A stretch of DNA of 23,751 nucleotides from a virus. The notes beneath the pieces were generated by a model. The model was given only the letters and a program-made list of their open reading frames with translations, ran no database searches and had not been told where the DNA came from. This document shows positions 21,815-23,751 of the stretch, in pieces. How positions within the stretch are numbered: the first letter of the stretch is position 1; each line of letters starts with the position of its first letter. The translations under genes and the position numbers were made by a program. The stretch covers positions 1-23,751 of the IMG/VR virus record IMGVR_UViG_3300021092_000212; one strand, given 5' to 3'.

Positions 21815-21886
21815 ATGAGATCAACTAATAGGGGATGCTGTGGGGCAGGATGTCCTGATTGCCCCTTCCGACCTAAAAATAAATAA
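21815..21886 (+). CDS. 23-residue four-cysteine micropeptide
   Basis: ATG 21815 to TAA 21886. The peptide is MRSTNRGCCGAGCPDCPFRPKNK. The CCGxGCxxCPF core is the signature of small cysteine-rich domains of the DUF5522/oxidoreductase-like type (CCGxGCxxC), which are expected to bind a metal. Such a compact signature is unlikely by chance in a 72-nt frame. GGA at 21807-21809 is a weak ribosome-binding site. The stop lies within a late-promoter-like motif. Confidence 0.55.
   Translation: MRSTNRGCCGAGCPDCPFRPKNK
21878..21885 (+). promoter_or_regulatory. possible late promoter motif
   Basis: AATAAATA fits NATAAATA, 21 nt before ATG 21907, and overlaps the stop of the micropeptide. Because the surrounding genes look early, this could give the downstream genes a second, late expression phase, or it could be chance in AT-rich DNA. 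Confidence 0.4.
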
Positions 21887-21906
21887 CCTTACATCTGGAA
21901 AATCTT

Positions 21907-22224
21907 ATGCTCTCCACGCAATATAGATTAAGATTAGAAGCAATTTGTGAAAAGATTGTTTTGAAAGAGGAAGTAAGTCTTGAGGATATGATCTGGGCAG
22001 AAAAACTTTCCAAAGCAAATCGCTCTGCTGCGACTATACTTCGTCAGGCAAGAAGAAAAGCAGAAAACCCTGATATGGATGCGATGGACGATTTCATGAA
22101 CCAACTTGATATTGGTGGATTGGGACATGAAAGATTTGGTCGTCGTGGTTTTGATAATCCAGATGATCTACATGATTGGTTCAAGCGTGATGAAGATCAA
22201 ACTGATTGGAGACAGAGGGATTGA
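21907..22224 (+). CDS. hypothetical protein with helical N-terminus and acidic tail
   Basis: 105 residues. The N-terminal half is charged helices (LRLEAICEKIVLKEEVSLEDMIWAEKLSKANRSAATILRQARRKAE). The second half is Gly/Asp-rich (MDAMDDFMNQLDIGGLGHERFGRRGFDNPDDLHDWFKRDEDQ). The helical part could bind nucleic acid or another protein, but no known domain is recognised. The 3' end is formed by a 16-bp sequence repeated at 22551-22566. Probably a conserved cyanophage gene of unknown function. Confidence 0.65.
   Translation: MLSTQYRLRLEAICEKIVLKEEVSLEDMIWAEKLSKANRSAATILRQARRKAENPDMDAMDDFMNQLDIGGLGHERFGRRGFDNPDDLHDWFKRDEDQTDWRQRD
22209..22224 (+). repeat. 16-bp direct repeat, copy 1
   Basis: GAGACAGAGGGATTGA, identical to 22551-22566, 342 bp apart. 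In this copy it encodes the last codons and stop of the upstream gene. Confidence 0.75.
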
Positions 22225-22412
22225 ATCACGCACTAGTTGTTTCCCTATGTTTTTTACCCCTTGGTGTGATATGGCTGGTGATGAAGTTATCTCTGTGGTT
22301 GTCCTCTAGCGTATCAGAAGTTAATTATGTCCGAGAAGATGCCAAACGAGAACATGGACCCTACTTGGAGAACCCATATGGAGACATTGATGAAGAGAAT
22401 GAGGCAGACTGA
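22221..22412 (+). CDS. small membrane protein with PYGDI tail
   Basis: About 63 residues from TTG 22221 (reads MNHALVVSLCFLPLGVIWLV); a TTG at 22206 is an alternative. No ATG is available near the start. Residues 4-30 form one strong transmembrane helix, followed by a charged tail VNYVREDAKREHGPYLENPYGDIDEENEAD. This tail layout is familiar from small cyanophage membrane proteins of unknown role. It overlaps the upstream gene by a few bases (ATTGA) and the next gene by 86 nt in another frame. The long overlap and non-ATG start lower confidence in the boundaries, not in the frame. Confidence 0.5.
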   Translation: MNHALVVSLCFLPLGVIWLVMKLSLWLSSSVSEVNYVREDAKREHGPYLENPYGDIDEENEAD

Positions 22413-22551
22413 GATTGCTGAAAAGATTGATGAAGCACTGTGCAAGTGGTATTTTGAGCGTGGAATGGAAGTTCCAAACTGGAAAATGGAAAAAGACCCA
22501 CAATGGTGGATAGATTACTTAAACGAATTGAAAGGAGAAACTGATGACTAG
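22327..22551 (+). CDS. small Trp/Met-rich hypothetical protein
   Basis: 74 residues: MSEKMPNENMDPTWRTHMETL, then MKRMRQTEIAEKIDEALCKW and EVPNWKMEKDPQWWIDYLNELKGETDD. Helical with several aromatic clusters; soluble. Its 5' part overlaps the membrane-protein gene in another frame (86 nt), and both frames look protein-like. Family unknown. It ends at the second copy of the 16-bp repeat, just before a sigma70 promoter. Confidence 0.6.
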   Translation: MSEKMPNENMDPTWRTHMETLMKRMRQTEIAEKIDEALCKWYFERGMEVPNWKMEKDPQWWIDYLNELKGETDD

Positions 22552-22566
22552 AGACAGAGGGATTGA
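22551..22566 (+). repeat. 16-bp direct repeat, copy 2
   Basis: Identical to 22209-22224. This copy is mostly intergenic and supplies the first bases of the TTGACA box and the left arm of a small inverted repeat. Both copies are preceded by AAACTGAT a few bases upstream, so the duplicated unit may originally have been longer. Confidence 0.75.
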
Positions 22567-22591
22567 CAAGATCCCAGAAACCGAGTAAAAT
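22563..22591 (+). promoter_or_regulatory. sigma70-type promoter
   Basis: TTGACA (22563-22568), a 17-bp spacer, and TAAAAT (22586-22591). The -35 lies within the inverted repeat GGGAT (22559-22563) TGACAAG ATCCC (22571-22575). Start near 22598; the gene begins at 22626 with GAGAGG upstream. Confidence 0.7.
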
Positions 22592-22625
22592 AACTCTGTG
22601 CAGGGTTCAAGAGAGGTAGAATTCT

Positions 22626-23042
22626 ATGGGCATGTTTGATTACTTTAGAAGCTCTTATGATATAGGAGAATACTTTACCAATACTATTTGTCAAACTAAG
22701 GATATCGAAGATTATGATATCGGTGGTACACTGACAAATTATTGGTTAGATCCAGCTGGAAGACTTTGGTATCCAGATTATACAGGTACGAATACTTTTG
22801 AACTAATTGATGAAGATGATCCTCGTTATGATAAACGTAGGCAATTTTTAAATTATGAATGGGTTCCTACTGGCAAAAAAGGAAGATATGTTATTCATGG
22901 CATTACTAAATATATTGAAATTTATCCTGCAGAATGGGGAGGTTCTTGGGAAGATTGGCCTAGAATAAGATTACATTTTAAAAATGGTGTATTACAAGAT
23001 TTTGTTAGGATAGACCGAAAAAATGTGGAGACTATGGTGTAA
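22626..23042 (+). CDS. conserved-type hypothetical protein rich in Trp and Tyr
   Basis: 138 residues beginning MGMFDYFRSSYDIGEYFTNT, with Shine-Dalgarno GAGAGG at 22611-22616. The protein is rich in aromatic and acidic residues, with a beta-like second half (KGRYVIHGITKYIEIYPAEWGGSWEDWPRIRLHFKNGVLQDFVRI). The MGMFDY start with few cysteines is typical of a small cyanophage protein family that I know only as hypothetical. It has its own sigma70 promoter, so early expression is likely. It overlaps the next frame by 20 nt. Confidence 0.7.
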   Translation: MGMFDYFRSSYDIGEYFTNTICQTKDIEDYDIGGTLTNYWLDPAGRLWYPDYTGTNTFELIDEDDPRYDKRRQFLNYEWVPTGKKGRYVIHGITKYIEIYPAEWGGSWEDWPRIRLHFKNGVLQDFVRIDRKNVETMV

Positions 23043-23241
23043 AGCACTAGGAGAGAAAGCTACTAATGATGACAGAGAAGCAGACAACATTGCTCGTATA
23101 CGGACTATTATATTTGTCACTTATCTCACTACTAACCTTTTTATTATTGCGGGGGTCGTGAGACATTGGAATGATGTTGACATCCAATCCAAGAACCAGT
23201 ATAATAAATGTGAACTGAACACTAATTATGGCACTAGGTAA
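23023..23241 (+). CDS. small single-span membrane protein
   Basis: 72 residues. The N-terminus is polar (MWRLWCKALGEKATNDDREADNIARIR). One transmembrane helix follows at about residues 28-46 (TIIFVTYLTTNLFIIAGVV), then a polar tail. It overlaps the genes on both sides by 20 and 14 nt. The -35 and -10 boxes of the next promoter lie inside its 3' third, so the tail may be shaped by regulatory sequence. Function unknown. Confidence 0.55.
   Translation: MWRLWCKALGEKATNDDREADNIARIRTIIFVTYLTTNLFIIAGVVRHWNDVDIQSKNQYNKCELNTNYGTR
23177..23205 (+). promoter_or_regulatory. consensus sigma70 promoter inside a coding region
   Basis: Perfect TTGACA (23177-23182), a 17-bp spacer, and perfect TATAAT (23200-23205), within the membrane-protein gene. 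TTGACA overlaps the inverted repeat GATGT-TG-ACATC (23173-23184). Start near 23212, 16 nt before ATG 23228. Confidence 0.8.
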
Positions 23242-23431
23242 ACAAGTAGAAGATAGTTTAAAAGAAGCAGAAGCATCTCTGCGTAATGCGCTTGCTTTTG
23301 CTGCGAGACAAGAACGACCGATTGTTTGTAGTCAAATTGCTAAGATGATTAACGAAATTGACAATATTGGTTCATTTGATGGTATACTAGATAAACTTGA
23401 GGAAATGAATAATGGCAAAGAAAAGTTTTAA
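23228..23431 (+). CDS. small helical hypothetical protein
   Basis: 67 residues: MALGKQVEDSLKEAEASLRN, then ALAFAARQERPIVCSQIAKM and a C-terminal helix GILDKLEEMNNGKEKF. Predicted all-helical and soluble. It follows a perfect sigma70 promoter with a very short leader and no Shine-Dalgarno. It ends inside the next gene (20-nt overlap). It looks like a conserved cyanophage protein of unknown role. Confidence 0.65.
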   Translation: MALGKQVEDSLKEAEASLRNALAFAARQERPIVCSQIAKMINEIDNIGSFDGILDKLEEMNNGKEKF

Positions 23432-23552
23432 GCGTATTGATAGCAAGGGTCACGAAGAAGTGTGGGAATGGGATGAAACGCCAGAATTAAAAGCATTCAT
23501 CAAAAGTCAGACAATCACAAAACTGTCCACACCCCCCGCTCGTCCTAAATAA
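23412..23552 (+). CDS. 46-residue basic hypothetical protein
   Basis: ATG 23412 overlaps the end of the previous gene; the frame runs to TAA 23552. The sequence MAKKSFKRIDSKGHEEVWEW, with ETPELKAFIKSQT and a Pro-rich end, is basic at the start and Trp/Glu-rich in the middle. GAGG at 23399-23402 gives a fair ribosome-binding site. No family recognised. Confidence 0.5.
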   Translation: MAKKSFKRIDSKGHEEVWEWDETPELKAFIKSQTITKLSTPPARPK

Positions 23553-23556
23553 TTCA

Positions 23557-23565
23557 TGCTATAAT
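23557..23565 (+). promoter_or_regulatory. possible extended -10 promoter
   Basis: TGCTATAAT (TG at 23557-23558, TATAAT 23560-23565) with no recognisable -35 at 16-18 bp. It is placed 23 nt before ATG 23589 and could also serve the tRNA gene that follows. Confidence 0.45.
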
Positions 23566-23588
23566 TACTAGGTAATCAAGGCAAAACG

Positions 23589-23717
23589 ATGACTACGTTT
23601 CCAAACTGGCAGCACCACAGCAAAAAAGAGCAGAAGCGTAGTCTGAAACCACAGGCATTACGCCAAGCTAAAAAGCGTAAGCAAGCACTCAAAGCGAAAC
23701 TATTAGTGCGAATATGA
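23589..23717 (+). CDS. 42-residue Lys/Arg-rich peptide
   Basis: MTTFPNWQHHSKKEQKRSLK, then a strongly basic helix (PQALRQAKKRKQALKAKLLVRI) to TGA 23717. Charge and length recall small DNA- or RNA-binding phage peptides, but no family is recognised. It lies between an extended -10 element and the tRNA gene. Confidence 0.4.
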   Translation: MTTFPNWQHHSKKEQKRSLKPQALRQAKKRKQALKAKLLVRI

Positions 23718-23724
23718 ACCCCAT

Positions 23725-23751
23725 GGGGGTGTAGCTTAATGGTTAGAGCGA
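23725..23751 (+). tRNA. tRNA gene, 5' part only
   Basis: The last 27 bases read as the start of a tRNA: acceptor strand GGGGGTG (23725-23731), TA at positions 8-9, then the D-arm GCTTAATGGTTAGAGC with the invariant GG and A residues. The anticodon lies outside the window, so the amino acid cannot be told. The upstream CCCC (23719-23722) makes a short palindrome with the acceptor Gs. Confidence 0.8.

Noticed and set aside
22544-22588. 14-codon frame MTRDRGIDKIPETE
   Set aside because: It is covered by the direct repeat and promoter elements and is too short to support as a gene.
1-23751. CRISPR arrays, insertion sequences, integrase or attachment sites
   Set aside because: No regularly spaced repeats, no transposase or integrase motifs were found. 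The tRNA at the right edge is too incomplete to judge as an attachment site.

Overview
The window is a piece of a T4-like cyanophage genome (contractile-tailed myovirus, Kyanoviridae-like), most likely from a phage of marine Synechococcus or Prochlorococcus. This rests on recognisable T4 core genes (gp32, gp33, gp2, gp4, gp48, gp53, gp54-like, gp26, gp27, gp5 modules). These sit beside genes typical of cyanophages and their hosts: phoH, thyX, a DUF1825 protein and DUF4278-type YRG peptides. The DNA is AT-rich, genes abut or overlap by a few bases, and two promoter classes are visible: sigma70-type (TTGACA-N17-TATAAT) and T4-late-type (NATAAATA).

Layout. 1-719: five very small genes, four of them chained by start/stop overlaps. 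720-817: a terminator whose hairpin loop carries the -35 box of the next promoter. 818-4074: a plus-strand metabolic/replication/late-transcription run (two small proteins, thyX, a small conserved protein, phoH, a PD-(D/E)XK exonuclease, gp33, DUF1825). 4061-5121: gp32 with its own promoter, leader hairpins and a strong terminator. 5136-8035: a minus-strand virion operon transcribed gp4, gp2, gp48, gp53. 8033-8067: a divergent control region with face-to-face late-promoter motifs. 8068-21476: a plus-strand tail/baseplate-hub cluster. It holds a gp54-like tube initiator, gp26, a -1-frame gp51-like extension, two large tape-measure-like proteins carrying different peptidoglycan-hydrolase domains, gp27, an OB-fold gp5 module with Calx-beta repeats, and a separate beta-helix spike. 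21546-23717: a set of small, probably early genes with near-consensus sigma70 promoters. 23725-end: the 5' part of a tRNA gene cut by the window edge.

How it fits together. The early and middle genes support nucleotide supply (ThyX), recombination/replication (exonuclease, gp32) and the switch to late transcription (gp33). The late genes build the tail: gp4 and gp2 finish and protect the packaged head, gp48/gp54 cap and initiate the tube, gp53 belongs to the baseplate wedge, and the gp26-to-spike block builds the hub and puncturing device.

The most notable observation is a complete -1 programmed-frameshift signal at the end of gp26: slippery T_TTT_TTC, 8-nt spacer, 10-bp stem-loop. It would fuse gp26 to a 61-codon extension lying directly before the tape-measure gene. 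This is the arrangement of tail-assembly chaperones in other tailed phages. Also notable are the split of T4 gp5 into separate OB and beta-helix genes without a lysozyme domain, the two divergent tape-measure-like paralogs, and -35 boxes placed inside small inverted repeats.
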